Source of the DNA: Cliona cf. orientalis
Taxonomy: Eukaryota > Porifera > Demospongiae > Clionaida > Clionaidae
Reading direction: 5' to 3'
Length of the DNA: 64,000 nucleotides
Assembly (NCBI GenBank): GCA_963930775.1
Contig: OZ005689.1
Span: 26,906,058-26,970,057, forward strand
Each line of letters opens with the position of its first letter. The first letter of the stretch is position 1. Of this stretch, positions 45,225 to 57,663 are shown one piece after another. Position numbers and translations under genes: made by a program. The notes below the pieces were generated by a model. That model ran no database searches. It was not told where the DNA came from and saw only the letters and a program-made list of their open reading frames with translations.

Positions 45225-45895
45225 GAAGTCAGTTGCCTGAAGCTCCCACCCTCAGGTGGCGTGATGAGTCGTTGATGGCTTCTGGTTTTCACATTGGAGA
45301 TATGTTTCTCTCTCTATCCTCCCTCTCTGTATCATCTCAATACTTGTTTGTGTTGGGCACTTGGTACAGATGTTTGTTGGTAGTTGCTTAGCAACCAAAG
45401 TTTTTATAGGCAATTTGCCGGCTGTGGGAAGGGGTTGGGTCATCATAAAGTAGGTCAATGATGAACAGAGGTCAACTACCAACAAAATAGTTATCTGCCA
45501 GTAATTGGGGTGCATTCGACCATGCATCTCATGCCCAATTACTGGCAGATAACTACTATTTGTTGCCTGTTCAAAGCTGATTATATTACAGAGCAGTAGG
45601 TACAGGTATAGGTTACCGAGCAAAATTTTTTATGAGTGAAAACGTAATATCAAGTTGCTTTAAATATGATCTGCTCTACAGTATATGTACTCTATCAGTA
45701 TTAGTGTCATGGGCACTTGCCTGGGACACTATGGTATTACCCCCGTGTGCATAGTAAAGTAATCGGGTGGCTTGGCATTTTCTCTCTTTCTCCTCGTTGA
45801 AGTCAGCTGCCTGAAGCTCGGGTGGCGTGATGAGTCGTTGATAGTCGTTGATGGCTTCTAGTTTTCTCATTGGACTTATGTTTCTCTCTCTGTTC
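45225..45895. repeat. Direct repeat pair (45225-45312 and 45797-45892)
   Basis: TTGAAGTCAG, TGCCTGAAGCTC, GGTGGCGTGATGAGTCGTTG and ATGTTTCTCTCTCT occur in the same order in both, about 570 bp apart. Read on the minus strand the second gives KLEAINDYQRLITPPELQAA, which looks coding, but no longer frame supports it. Confidence 0.65.
45477..45563. repeat. Short hairpin with ~32-bp arms
   Basis: CAACAAAATAGTTATCTGCC and AGTAATTGGG are mirrored by CCCAATTACT and GGCAGATAACTACTATTTG, with a ~22-bp loop. Its size is within the range of an animal microRNA precursor; a mini-foldback element is the alternative. Confidence 0.8.
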
Positions 45896-45899
45896 TAAA

Positions 45900-48284
45900 A
45901 AAATTACCAGATATCAGCATAGAGGCAATCTTAGCGAGTGGTGAGTATATTATATTCATCAAAAATGTCAAAAGCTGACATTTGTTTCACCTCATAATAT
46001 TGATGAACTGTACAAATCACATCAGGTGTGCCATATGCTGTTTCAACCGCGTACTGCACATCTACATGTATATGACGCGTACATGTAAGTGAATGCAAGA
46101 GCACACACTGGGCTACTAATTGTGCACACGGGGTTATGTGCTCTACAGAGCTCTCATTCTCTCTTCTTGAAAACTGGCAGTCATGTTGATGTGCTCATTG
46201 TAACATGGTGCTTGTAGTCACACTGTCTAGGTGTAAGGGTCAAGGAAGCTCATACTAGTGTCAGCTGCTATTATGTTTAGGCCGCTATCTTTACATCAAT
46301 ATGTATGTGCATTGTACACATTTAGCTTCCTCCATAAACCAATGCAGTGTGGCCCAGGCTCTTTATATCGTGTGTGTTTATGTCGAGCTCCTCCAGTTAC
46401 AGCATGATTGAGCTGTCCATGATAGGGCACTTGTTCAGAGCTAAAAATAACAGCTGGTCATCGGACATTTTCCGACCAAATTGTTGAAATGACCAATCAA
46501 ATTCCCCATGCAACTCCACAAAGTCTTATACTGTGTCCTAGCAATGTCCGACCAAAATGTGAGCCTTATTTCTAGCCCTGCTTGTTGCTCCTGTCAGTGG
46601 AGATATATGGCATGTACTGATACAGACTTGGTTTTCTGTGGCATTTTTGTGTTAGTGAATGGTCTGTATTGTGCTATATCTTTCCTCTCTTCTTAGAGCT
46701 CAGTCGGGACGAATGTGAAGGCTTGTTGTGTATGTATATAATGGCTGATTCTTGGCTGGTCAGCTTTGGATGATTCGCTAAAGAATGTTTTCCAAAGCAG
46801 CTATGAGTACACATCTGATTTGTAATCAGAATAGGGTGGGGAGATACTTAATTTGTGTGCTTACAGTTCGATCCAGGAATCAGCCATTCCTTCTTCCTCT
46901 CCCTTGAATTTGAGCTGGGGCATTATGTAGTAGACATAATGCCTCGAGGGTCACCTGTGCATCTGCCTCCGCGTGGCGTCACCTGGGATAGGAGTTACAT
47001 GTGCATAGAAATGTCTCCATAATCAAGTCCTAGTAGCTACTATATCATCCCTTCACTATAGTTTGTGGTTCTGTTGTATATGTTACTCTGAAGCCAATGG
47101 ATGCACACCATTGCAGTCTCTTTTAGAGAGAGAGAAATATTTTTTGTTCATGGGGAGCTGTTAGGTAAGTAAGGCTTTGCAAACAGTGTACAGCCCTCTC
47201 TTTATCTCTCTCCCTCCCCATTGACTGATGTATGTTGTTGAATTCTGACCGTAATATCTTTTCTGTGTTTCCATCCTCATAATATAGTAGCAATTTATTT
47301 TTCTGTGGAACCTATGATGTAATTGCTGTGAAGACTGTTTCAGAATGTTTAGCACGCAGACTGACAATGCATGCTCGTTATATGGTCCTTGTAGTCATTG
47401 GTAATGGTCTCAGCTGCTGTTAGGTTTCAGATCATCTTTTACATGCATCTTTAGTATCCTCCATAAATCTGACCTGGGCCCTTTCAACCATGCCCATTTG
47501 ACATAGTTGGTTCAATGAAAGAATGAATGGTTAGTCAAGCAGGGATTCTGGACTTAACTACTTTGTTATGTTATGAGATAATTTGTAGTCAGGACTGGCC
47601 AAGATGGAGAGGTACCAGCCATGGAGTCACTCCCTTCCTATGCCACTGTATGAGCCCATGTGTGCCTTATTATTTTCTTTATAGGGGTGCGGTAGCACCC
47701 GGCACTCCTGTGGTTCCTACGCCACTGAATCTAGGGATAACTGCATATCCTTATCAGGCATATACTACACTGCTGTAAGTGCATGCGCTTATTAGCCAGG
47801 TTTCACAGTAACTTGATTTCAATCCTATTGCAAAATAGCGAAAACCATAAAATATTAGCATATTATGCAGTTATGACCATAAAGGGGAGTTCTCAGGCGC
47901 ATTAAGGACTGGGACCTGCGCGATAATGACATTCATAGCAGGGTCCCTGCCCACCGTACAGCTATCTCCGAGATCGACGAATTTTACACCGAAAATCCAG
48001 TACATACGCGATAATCCTTTGACTTTATCAATGATTCATTCATGTATAGCCAGTAGGAGACCTTCTGAATGGCGATTCTGGAGCAGCTAACTGACAGGTC
48101 ATGTGACCTAAGCCACACCCGCTAGTAGTGAAGTAAAGGAATAGGTAGACTCTGCTAGGTGAGGTGTTGGATGGTTCGACAAGTTCTGTCGCTCATAGTA
48201 CTTATGTAAGCAATATCTAAAGATCTGTCGTTTGCAATTTTTTAACTTACCCCTCCAGTTTCTCATAAGGCTTTAAGGTACAAT
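45900..48284. other. Intergenic between the two duplicates, no gene recognised
   Basis: Contains a copy of the GTGCTCTACAGAGCTCT phrase (46139) and GGTAGCACCCGGCACTCCTG with GTTCCTACGCCACTG (47690-47727), fragments of common repeats. No exon chain or domain was found in either strand. Confidence 0.45.
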
Positions 48285-49980
48285 CTAATTGCGTGGGTGG
48301 ATATATCCCCAAATTGCCCCACAAGCGCTGATATAAGTCTCTTTTAGCCGCTTACCCTTTGCTGAGCATTTTTAGCGTTGTAGGAGACATGAATGACTCC
48401 GTTTGGTATCCGCTGTCGGTCGTCAATTTTAAGGTCAAAGGTCGTGCTTTCAGCCCCTCCCCTGTCCATCTGCGCATGCGCATATCATCCATCGTGCCAC
48501 GTGTGCGCACTGCCGAGATAATTGGTAAGTTTTGTGTCTGTCATGTGTGACACGATTCGCGCAGCTACGCGTCCCATTATCGTAGTAATCTCATAGTTAT
48601 GAGATGTTCTCTATTTGTGTGAGCATAATATAATAATATGGCGTACTTATAGTTTTCTCGCCTTTCCTGACTATGGAACTGTATGCATGTCACCTGATTT
48701 ACTGGGCTTGGAACGCTAGGTTTGTATTGTTATGACTGGGGAGGAGGAAGGATCTGGTGTTATGCCTATGTATACGAGACTAGTACCTGCTGCAGCCAGG
48801 AGTGGAGCCCAATCAGATTGCTCCACGTCATCACCAATTTTTACAGGGCTTGCTAGGCTACTAGACTACATCTCACGAGTGAGGTTTGCATACAGGCGTA
48901 GCAGCTAAGCACTCCAGTATGGGCACAACACCAGATCCTTCCTCCTCCTCCTGATATGTTACAAACGGAACAGAGGTTTTCCCGAAGTACCTGATTGCAT
49001 ATTCTCGTACCCATACGCAGATCGGAAAAAGAGTGTGGTGAAATGTTTTTTCAACTTTGGTTCCAGATGTACATGACATAATATTATTATGACACGCAAA
49101 CAAATACAGTGGAAACCCTCTAAAGCGGACACCATTGGGACCAAAAGTTTAGTCCGCTATAGCGAAGTGTCCTTAGCTCAGGGGTAGTGGTTGACCATGC
49201 CCCTCCTACAATCGGGCATCACTGCGGGACCAAAATAAGTGTCCATTATACGGTATAGTGGGGTGTCCGCTGTTGAGGGGGTTTGAATATATTGAAGTCT
49301 ATGGAAATACAATCCGGACATTCAGAATTGTCCTTTATGTTGCATGCAGAAAATGAGAGGATGGTGAAGTGCGCATGGTTCCGGCAATATCTCATTGCGT
49401 CCTTTCAGAATAGTGTCCGTAAAGTTCAGACGAGGGCGATAAGCTCAAATGTAGCTGGCGAGGATGTGGATGATCCATGCCTACCTACTGGGACAGGAAA
49501 ATCTCATTTATACAGCTGCCATTTGATCGTCTGGTTGAGAATCAGGCACTGAGACACTCGGACTCCATAATTTGCCAAGATTGTGCTTTCAAGGCATCGG
49601 CTGGGTATAAGACTGCGTGAATTGTGCATATAAGCAAAACATCGTGATAACACTATCACTGATAATACAGTGGAACCCTGCATAACGGACATCCCTCAAC
49701 AGCGGACACCTGCGATATAATAGAGGCTGGGCACAAGACTACTGATTACGGGGTAGTAGTCTCAACGTGGCTTGTACTTGCACCATGCATTGTAGCGAGA
49801 TCAAAATTGCCATCACAGATTGATGTACAGTGCTAACTCAAACAGCAACAATTGAAAATAGGCTGTGTCTACCGTACCGGCACTGGTACTGAAAATTTAG
49901 CGCTTCGAGTACCGGCAAACTAGCCCGCCAAAAAACTTAGAAACTTTTTCGAAAGTGGAATAAAAAACAATCTAAAGATC

Positions 49981-50054
49981 AAGCGGGATTCGAACCCACG
50001 ACCACCGCTCCACCAGCCCTAGCCCTAGTCCGCTTTGCCAACCCAGTTCGCTGC
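49981..50054 (-). tRNA. tRNA-like sequence, copy 2
   Basis: Duplicate of 36317-36392. The B box GGTTCGAATCC is unchanged; the anticodon-region positions differ (CGCTCC and CCTAGCCC on the plus strand in place of CACTCC and CGCAGCTC). The same caveats apply. Confidence 0.55.
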
Positions 50055-51809
50055 TGCTGGATGTCGTTTTTTTGCCACCTTTATACACCTTGTCACTATA
50101 ATACTAACCCTTTGTCAACAACCATAGACATAGCCTAAACCCAAAACCCCTCATACCTAACCGATTAGTGAAACCCAATCCCCCCCCCCCCCCCCCCCCC
50201 CCCCCCGCTACTAGCCTCACTAGCCGTCTAGCACTCAGTATTAGTGGCTATTAGTATAGCTAATATTAGAGCTGCCGGTACTCCAAGCACTAAATCTTGG
50301 GTACCGGTGCCAGTAGTATTGAAAAAAGTCTCTGCAGAAACTAAAAATAGGCTATAACTAGCCATACATTGTGCCCGTGTATGAGCAAGAACTGATGAAA
50401 ATGTACCTGACAATACCTACTGTTTGCGCTTGACAATGTGATGAACATTGTTTACGCTTTGCCCAACTGAGTAAATTATGTGCTCAACAAGGGAGTCGCT
50501 GCCATACGCCCCCGGAGCAGCTAGATCTCTTCATCATGCAGACAAGCTAGCTAGCATTGGTCTATACCTTGAGCTACAAACTCGAGTGCTCTATTGTTTT
50601 ACACAGCAAACGTTTCCGCTAATTGCTAGTTAGTTGGCAAGGCTATGGGGATTTGTACGTACAGTACCACTTACTTACGTAAATCCAGCAGAGCCTATAG
50701 ACACTTGTAGCAAAGAAGTGAACGGCTGACTGGATTATGAATAGCAATGAGCTTCCTTTGGACCAGCAACTTTAAGGCCTATAATCTTAGTCTCAGAGCT
50801 GTGCAACATCATTCTTTCCATGATGACACTCCTGCATATTGTGGCCGGGCGCCCCTGCTTTGCCCATTGCATCAGTGAAATTTATCTATAATCAGATCTG
50901 CTGACATGGCCTGATAATATTGCCTAATACCAGCATGAAGCCTTTCAAGTCAAAGGCAGGAATAATCTTGCTACCACACATTTGCAATGTTTTCCGCCCA
51001 TGCGCTACGTGAGGGGCGGGGTCACGCATAATCTTGCCCATACCCAGTGCACTACGAAACAACTTGAGCTTTATAGAACACATACCCCATTGCACATTGC
51101 ATCTGTATACACATCTGTTTGCATTGAAATGAGAGCTGCAGCAGTAGTGTGCATACATGTATGTAGCTGACGTATACACATGGCCTGCAGTGGATGGGAC
51201 GAGTCGATAGGTGTCGCCAACAAAGACCCAGTGTTTACGATGCTCGTGGGCCTTGCCAAACCAGTTGAAGCATAATGAAGACAAATTTGGACGACTTGTA
51301 TGGATTTGTCGTATTTACTAGTCGCTCAGATGCCTAGATGTCCAGATCTGGCGATTTTGTGGTGACAGGCAGACAGACGGACAAAACCAATTACTTTATC
51401 CCTTGTGCATGTGAGCTGGTAATGTGTTGCTGGTGTTGTTCACTAGCTCAGCATGTGTATGGGGCTATATTAGTGTTATAATTATGGAGGGTGTAGTCAT
51501 TTTGTGAGAAGGGTATCCATCTTATTTGGGGGTGGTCATTTAGAGGTCTGCAGGGCAATACTGGGTTACTATCAAATGTGGGTGTATCCATAATCTATTA
51601 TTATTGCTACAATTTTCTGAAACTCAAAGTACATGTACAGATGTATGGTTTGTTATGTGTTGTGCTGATTTCTACAGAGATTTGTGTTGGAAATTTCAGC
51701 AGTTCATCCAAATTTTGTTATTCAACATAGTATACGTACCATAGTGTGATTGTGACCATAATGGAGTGCTTGCATGGTGATACTGTATCTATTCATCTTC
51801 TGCAGTGAT

Positions 51810-54800
51810 ATGGAGTCAGTTGAGAGTGCTGATGCACAAAAAGTGAGTACTTGAAGAAAATATTAGCCTCGGACCTGAGCGATAAACTTTAATTAACCCT
51901 CGCCGCAAAGCGTAGGCGGAGGGTTACTGCAATCGTTTGGCGATTTTTGTCCGTCCGTCCGTCCGTCCGTTTGTCCGTCCGTATGGTAAGGGTCGTCTAA
52001 AAGAAAGTACGCATCTGAGGATTACCAGGCATCAAGGAAGAGTGGTCACGTTAAGTCCTGCCCAGTGGTATGGTAGTGTGCAGCTATGGTTGCCATTCTG
52101 TGCCTTGCTGGTCAGTTGTCAATGCAGTGACAGTGTAAACAGGCAGTGGCTCTCAAGTGCATAATTCAGTTTAAGTAATCACAGAGGCTTTCAGTTAATA
52201 TAGTGACATAGGCAGGTGCCTCCCCCTAGCCTATATCATGCACTGACTCTGGAGTACCTCAGGTGCAGGATATATATGTATATGGTAGTATGTATCTAGT
52301 TCAATACTCCTAATATTGAGCAGGCCGTCATATACACACTGAGATATGCTAGCTATAGATCTACATGTGCATGAGTCATGCATGCGTGTAGCGGTGAGGG
52401 TTCTGCACTCCTGTGCATTCATTATTATTGTTTTTACACAGGATATACAGAGTATGTATACGGTGTCTGGTGATACACCAGAAAGGCCGGTGATAGACAG
52501 TATTATCAAGGTAAGGTGACAAACGCATGTAATAAGAGTTTGTTTGTGGGGGGGGGGGGGGTATTTTTGCAATAACGAGGTTGGGTCGTATCTCCAAGTT
52601 TAATTTCCACCAATATTCATAGGCAGATTATTACATCTATATCACCTGATGATTCTGAGGGGGGGGGGGGTGTCTACTTAATTATAATTGGTTGAATGAG
52701 CAAACCATGTAAGACAGAATTACACTGAGAGCATGTCCGGCTTTTCCTGATGGTTGAGGCATACACAAAAAGATTGAAGCTATGCATGGAAAATGACTGT
52801 TATAAGAGTCGAAATCTGTACCAGAATATCGGATGAGAGGCAAGATCACCACAAAGATCATCCAATAAGACTCTTTCTTTCTAGACTGAAGATCATAGCG
52901 ATCACAGTCATCACCATAAAGATTCAGCTCCTCCAAGTCAGTGGTTACACAAATTCCATACTTGATACCAGCGACAGACAAGAAACGCAAATTGTGTACA
53001 AAATGCAATGTTCAAGGCTGGAACAATCTTCCATCCTTTAGGAACTTATCTTAGTAGTGAGATGGAATCAGCCCCTTAATTTGGATCAACCTCATAATAA
53101 TTATACTGAACGTTATATTCCCACGTCAGGAGTTTGGCCACACATCATGGCATGCAGAGATCTCATAATTTTGATGGTGCGGCATACCAGTGATACCAGT
53201 GTAATACCAGTGGGGTGCTGGTGGCTTCCTCTTATGTCCCCCTCTCTGTCCCCCTTCTGTGCACTATAAGGACATGCCTTGGGCACAAATACAACCATAA
53301 AGTAGGGGAAAAAACACAAAATTCTCAGTGTTGTAAGAATATTAAAAAAGTCCCAGTAATATGAAGAATCCTGGGTGGAATAAAAACTGGAGAGATGTAG
53401 TTATCACACAGTGGGCGGGCATGAGACTTCCAAAGGATATACTTTTAAATTACATATTACATGACCTAGGAGTGATGACGCTTTACCATTTTGTTAAGTC
53501 TGGCTAGTGGGGGAGGCCTGGTGGGTGTACACTGGACTGGGAGGCTGATACATTTCGCTTACATGATATTGTACATGTTCATTGAAAGAGGTTGTCTGTA
53601 TGCATGCACATCACCGTAAGTTTTCTTTGCCATTTAAGGATACTCCCACGTCAACTAATGATAGTCTCAATGTGACAGTGGAGAGTGATGAAGAGACTGA
53701 CAGTCTCAACGTGACAGTGGAGAGTAATGATGGCTCCCTGTACATTCCAACCCCTCAAAGAAAGGTTAGAGAGCATAGAAAATGCGTCAATTATTCCATC
53801 AAGTATTTGCTTCATGGACTTGAAACAATTGAACAAGTTCATCAAGCAAGTGAATCAAATACGTTGTTGCGCCACACCTGGTTGTAAAGGTGCATTGTGT
53901 CCCATTCATGTGAAAAGCCTTGGGCTGGGTGGTGCTCTTTCTATCACCTATGCTTGTAACGGTTGTGCTAGTCAGTGGGCATTGTTTGAAACATCTAAAT
54001 ACGAACTTGGCTGTGCTACCGAAATTAGTACTGCTGTGCAGGTGGCTTTTATCATAGCTGGTTGCATGCATGTGACTTATTACAAGGTATTGAAGCATGC
54101 ACTTGGGATTGAAGGAGTTAGTTGGCCAATCTTTGACTCGACCATCAAGAGAATGTACCCTATTGTCAAAGAGATGGTCGATAAGATGTGCAGTGATGCA
54201 AAGGATGACATGCAACGCATGGACCAAAATGAACTGGGTTCATGGAGTCGTGCCGTCACGTCCGCTGATGGCACGTGGATGACACGTGGTCATCACAGCA
54301 AGAAACTACTACAATTCGAAACTACTACAATGGAGCTCTTCTTTACCGCAAGCATCTCTGTCAGATAGGCAGAGATGATATAATTAAAGAAGAGCTCTAC
54401 CAAGGGACCTCCAAGGGTGCCGAAGGCTATGCCGCACGCCTTACGTTCAAAAAAGCCAAGGACAAAGGAATGAACATTGCCATTCAGTGGCAAGATGCCG
54501 ACTCCTCTGCTAAGGCAGTGATAGACCACTTTCTCAATGCAGAGATCATGATCTGTGGTGGGCATGCCGGTAGGGCCCACAAGAAGCAGCTGGAAAGGCT
54601 GCAGAAAATTAAGTCCTTCACTGTTGATTTAATAAGGAACTATATAAAGACACTTTTCCCTCTGTTGGCGATGTGGTCTGTCATTGCTCAAGGCATAAAC
54701 AGGGATGTGGTTGCTTCTCCAAGGCGTTCATTGAAAAGGCTAGAAATTACTTTTCGCATTGTCAAGTTCGTATCTGTGATTGAAGCATCGAGCTATTGAG
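51810..54800 (+). pseudogene. MULE family 2, truncated second copy
   Basis: Exon 1 51810-51842, exon 2 52442-52510 and exon 3 from 53639 match the first copy. Exon 2 reads DIQSMYTVSGDTPERPVID, apparently closer to the ancestor than the repeat-expanded version in copy 1. Here the first Asp motif is SADGTWMTRGHHS and GAEGYAARLTFKKAK is in frame where copy 1 lost 2 bp. Frameshifts lie near 53770 (2 bp lost), 54305 and 54650. The gene stops at 54757 where the duplication ends, so it has no protease or PHD part. Both copies are non-functional, but together they indicate where each lesion arose. Confidence 0.8.
51896..52420 (+). mobile_element. 525-bp repeat inserted in a MULE intron, copy 2 of the CCCTCGCC family
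   Basis: The other duplicate has the uninterrupted intron (CTTTAATTATTATTG at 40327). Here ATTA is present on both sides (51892-51895 and 52421-52424), so a 525-bp unit inserted with a 4-bp duplication. The left end is a hairpin: CCCTCGCC pairs with GGC-G-GAGGG (one bulged G) around a ~10-nt loop. No terminal inverted repeat links the two ends and no coding frame is convincing. Confidence 0.85.
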
Positions 54801-54907
54801 GCCGAGAGTCGGTCTCAGATTCCATCTCTGTGCATCGATGTGGATAGTGTACCCACAATAATATTATATTGACAACTTTTTACCACGTACGTGCACCACT
54901 GCAAGTA

Positions 54908-55511
54908 GTAGTGTCCCGGACAAGCGCCCACTACCAGGTAAGCGCCCATGTATCGCATTTCAAGGGGCCACTGTAGTAGCTTCTGTAAAAATCAGGGCTT
55001 TCATTTAGGATTTTTGTGAGGGGGGGGGGGCAAATGCGACAATTACAGAGTGAAAGGGGAGCGAGGACTAGAGTAATACTTCGTGCCATAAAGAATAGTA
55101 AATTAGGGAGGTCTGGGGGTATGCTCCCCCATTTTTTTTTAACACTACAACCTCTGAGACAGTTTCTGGTGGCTTCTGAGCACTCGGATGGGGAGAAGCC
55201 TGTCAGTGATATCCCTCCTTTTAATAGTCAAATGTCGGGTGGGGAATGAGTTTCCTAACGTGCGTAGCGTGAAGTTTCAGATAGTTTGTAGGGCAAAACT
55301 GCTGTGTTGGACACTTTCACCATTACAAAAAATGTATTGTACATATGGTTGGCGACTATTCTCAACGGTGGGGGGGGGGGGGGGGGACTTCCAAGCACTT
55401 CCCCCCAAATGAAACCCTGCAAACATGTGGAATTTTGATACCGGGTAAGCTCCCATGCAGGCCAAAATCGTGAGTTACGTTTAAGCGCCAATGGATACTT
55501 ACCCAGGACAT
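54908..55511. mobile_element. Possible ~600-bp MITE (TGTCC..GG ends), low certainty
   Basis: TGTCCCGGACAAGCGCCCA on the left and the reverse complement of the right end (TGTCCTGGGTAAGTATCCAT, then TGGCGCTTAA) share TGTCC-GG-AAG and GGTAAGC/GCGCC phrases. G-runs at 55019-55030 and 55369-55386 interrupt it. An internal piece (55075-55190) repeats 12945-13060. Confidence 0.45.
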
Positions 55512-55519
55512 TACGGTAT

Positions 55520-56640
55520 GCAGCTACTGGAGATATCATTGAACAGCAGAGCAGTTCCACATCGACATAGTATATATAGCGCCCTTATTCCCTCCAATTA
55601 GAAATCATCCTTCAAAGTAGTCACACAACAGCTGCTCAAGACAGGGTATGTATGTGTGTATATTATTACCGTGTTGATCTAATAAAACATATGATCTAAT
55701 TAGCGCAAGAAAATTCACGTTCTAGGATTTTTCATAGTGTATCTTAATGGAGCGCATGACAACCTTTACCAGAAAACTGCTAAATGTGTTGGAAAAGAAC
55801 TACATATGTACTTGGTCGATTATCTGACTCCCTTATAATTTAACCCTATTATGCCAGCATTATGCCGGCATAACAAAACCACCTATTATGCCCAAAGCAA
55901 TGCCAGCATATTGTGTTTGTCAGTGAAGTCCTTAAGCCTTCCCATTGTTGCTGAGCTAGGACACATCACCCACTCCTGGGAAATATGAAGCACTAAAAAA
56001 CAATATTATGGTACCAGCAGTAGCATACTTCAGTGCTGTGGGAAATGCTCTCACCACAATCTTCATTAGACAGAGAGAAGCAGTGGCGGATCCAGGGGGA
56101 TGCATGGGGTGTATGTGCTATTGCACCCTCCTTCAGCTAGAAACTGAGTCGGTACAATCTGAGCTATTAGCCTATTGCACTGTCATGATGCTGCTGCCTA
56201 GTGAATATCATTCACTATTGATTATACAAACCATTTTCTTAATATCATAAATAGATGCTCTACAAGTCTCCATTGAACTGTGGCTAATAAATGTATGTGT
56301 AGTTTGTGTGATTGTTGTATCATTTTGCTAATATCAGGTACAACTATCCTTGATTTGTTATATCAGTATAAGTAGAGATGGAGGGAGAGCTAGAGGGGAG
56401 GGGAGACCAGAGTAGAGTAGTATTTCCACGTGAGAAGCAAAATCCAACATATCATATTCAATTAATTTATCATGTGTGAATGAGTGAAGTAATCAGTAGC
56501 AATTGCTGATGCATGGTTAATGAGGTTTTGTATGTGTGTTGTGTGTGTTATGGTATGGGTATAAGGTAGTGGGAATGTCTGTCCGCTGTGTGGCCAGGGC
56601 CCACTGTATTATAACTAGCTAGCTAAAGTGAACGAAGATT
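55520..56640. other. Intergenic, nothing recognised
   Basis: A few phrases (GTGGCGGATCCAGGGGGATG at 56083) are ends of common repeats also seen at 59545. No coding chain is visible. Confidence 0.45.
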
Positions 56641-56649
56641 ATTTTCGGA

Positions 56650-57507
56650 CAACTTAACTGTTCGGTAAAACTTGCCGTTTCGACTAGATGCTCTAGTCAT
56701 CCTCAGGGCAAAAGTGAAGCAAGGTGCGAAAAGGTGGTGCTCTTATAGGCATGGCTACAGCGCTCGTGTGCCCATGCGGCCGGGTGCAGAGGGTGGAGCG
56801 CCGGCGCGATTAGCGCTAGCGCAGTTACCCCCGCCCCCTAGTTTCTTCATCGTCGCGATCCAACAGCCTGGTAGCTTGTAGCCCTTGTCTCGATTAAGCC
56901 TGTTGTTTGCCGGGGTCCTCTCGATGTGCAAGGCTTCCTTTACCTTTAGCTGGATAGGTCTGGCGGCCCTGTCCAGCACTCTGGTTGCGTCCCAATCCAC
57001 TTGGTGTTGCTGGTCCCACTGGTGCTCGGCTATAGCAGACTTCCACGTGTCCCCCTTGTTGCATGCATCCCGATGCTCTTTGACTCGCGTCTCTAGGTGC
57101 CTCTGCGTTTCCCCAACGTACACCTTACCACACTGGCAGGGGATCTGGTAGACCACACCTGCCAGTTTCTCCTTGGGGAGGGGGTCCTTCACTTTGGTGA
57201 GCAGCGAGTGGAGAGTTGGGCCCAATTTGAAGACAACCCGTAGGTCACAGGCCTTCCTGATCCGCTCACTCACACCGCTTACGTATGCATGGGATGACTG
57301 CCAGTGGTGGTTTCCTTTCATCCTCCTGGGATCCTTCGTCGTCTGGTTCCTCATCCGACTCCTCCGGTGGCGTTGATGGTTCCTGTGTGGAAGAGATAGC
57401 ACGGATGAAGGGTAAGGGATAACCGTTCTGTTTAAAAGTGGTGGTGAGGTGTTCTTCCTCTCGCAGGTTCTCCTTCCGTAGAGTGATGTTCCTGGCCCTC
57501 TGTGCAC
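56650..57507 (-). CDS. Penelope-like element, C-terminal GIY-YIG endonuclease (truncated)
   Basis: The 250-codon minus-strand frame (57507-56755) has VSGVSERIRKACD (77-89), then a GIY-YIG nuclease domain at about 115-200: VVYQIPC (Y120), KVYVGET (Y130), RVKEHRD and the late Glu in VKEALHIE. This is the usual C-terminus of endonuclease-bearing Penelope-like retroelements, which nick target DNA for reverse transcription. The reverse transcriptase that should lie upstream is absent; the 5' side runs into a MITE at 57664, so the copy is truncated. The 3' tail (minus strand, 56710-56660) has a 6-bp stem (GACTAG/CTAGTC) followed by CGAAACG, a structured tail common in these elements. The first ~70 residues may not be native. 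Confidence 0.75.
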
Positions 57508-57663
57508 TTATACTCGGTTAAGACAGCTGCTCCTTGTCACAACTATGAGGAGAGATGTATGCATGCATGTAGTCCATGGCCAGTATATTAGACTAGGTGA
57601 TATAAAAAATGTAGGATCGAGCAACTGTATATGTACAATGTGCATGCCATGCACATGTACATG

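Larger units (their letters stand above)
48285..54757 (+). repeat. Segmental duplication, copy 2 (~6.5 kb)
   Basis: Direct copy of 34607-42580 with three structural differences: the 382-bp inversion at 49339-49720, absence of the sequence at 37871-39944 (junction near 51540, microhomology GAGG), and a 525-bp insert at 51896-52420. A C29 homopolymer at about 50179-50207 is also specific to this copy. Confidence 0.85.

Noticed and set aside
50179..50207. Long C-run as a telomere-like or functional G-quadruplex site
   Set aside because: A pure homopolymer, probably of uncertain length in the assembly. There is no telomere repeat unit.
57173..57376. Plus-strand frames opposite the GIY-YIG gene
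   Set aside because: They are antisense to the nuclease frame and have no recognisable content.
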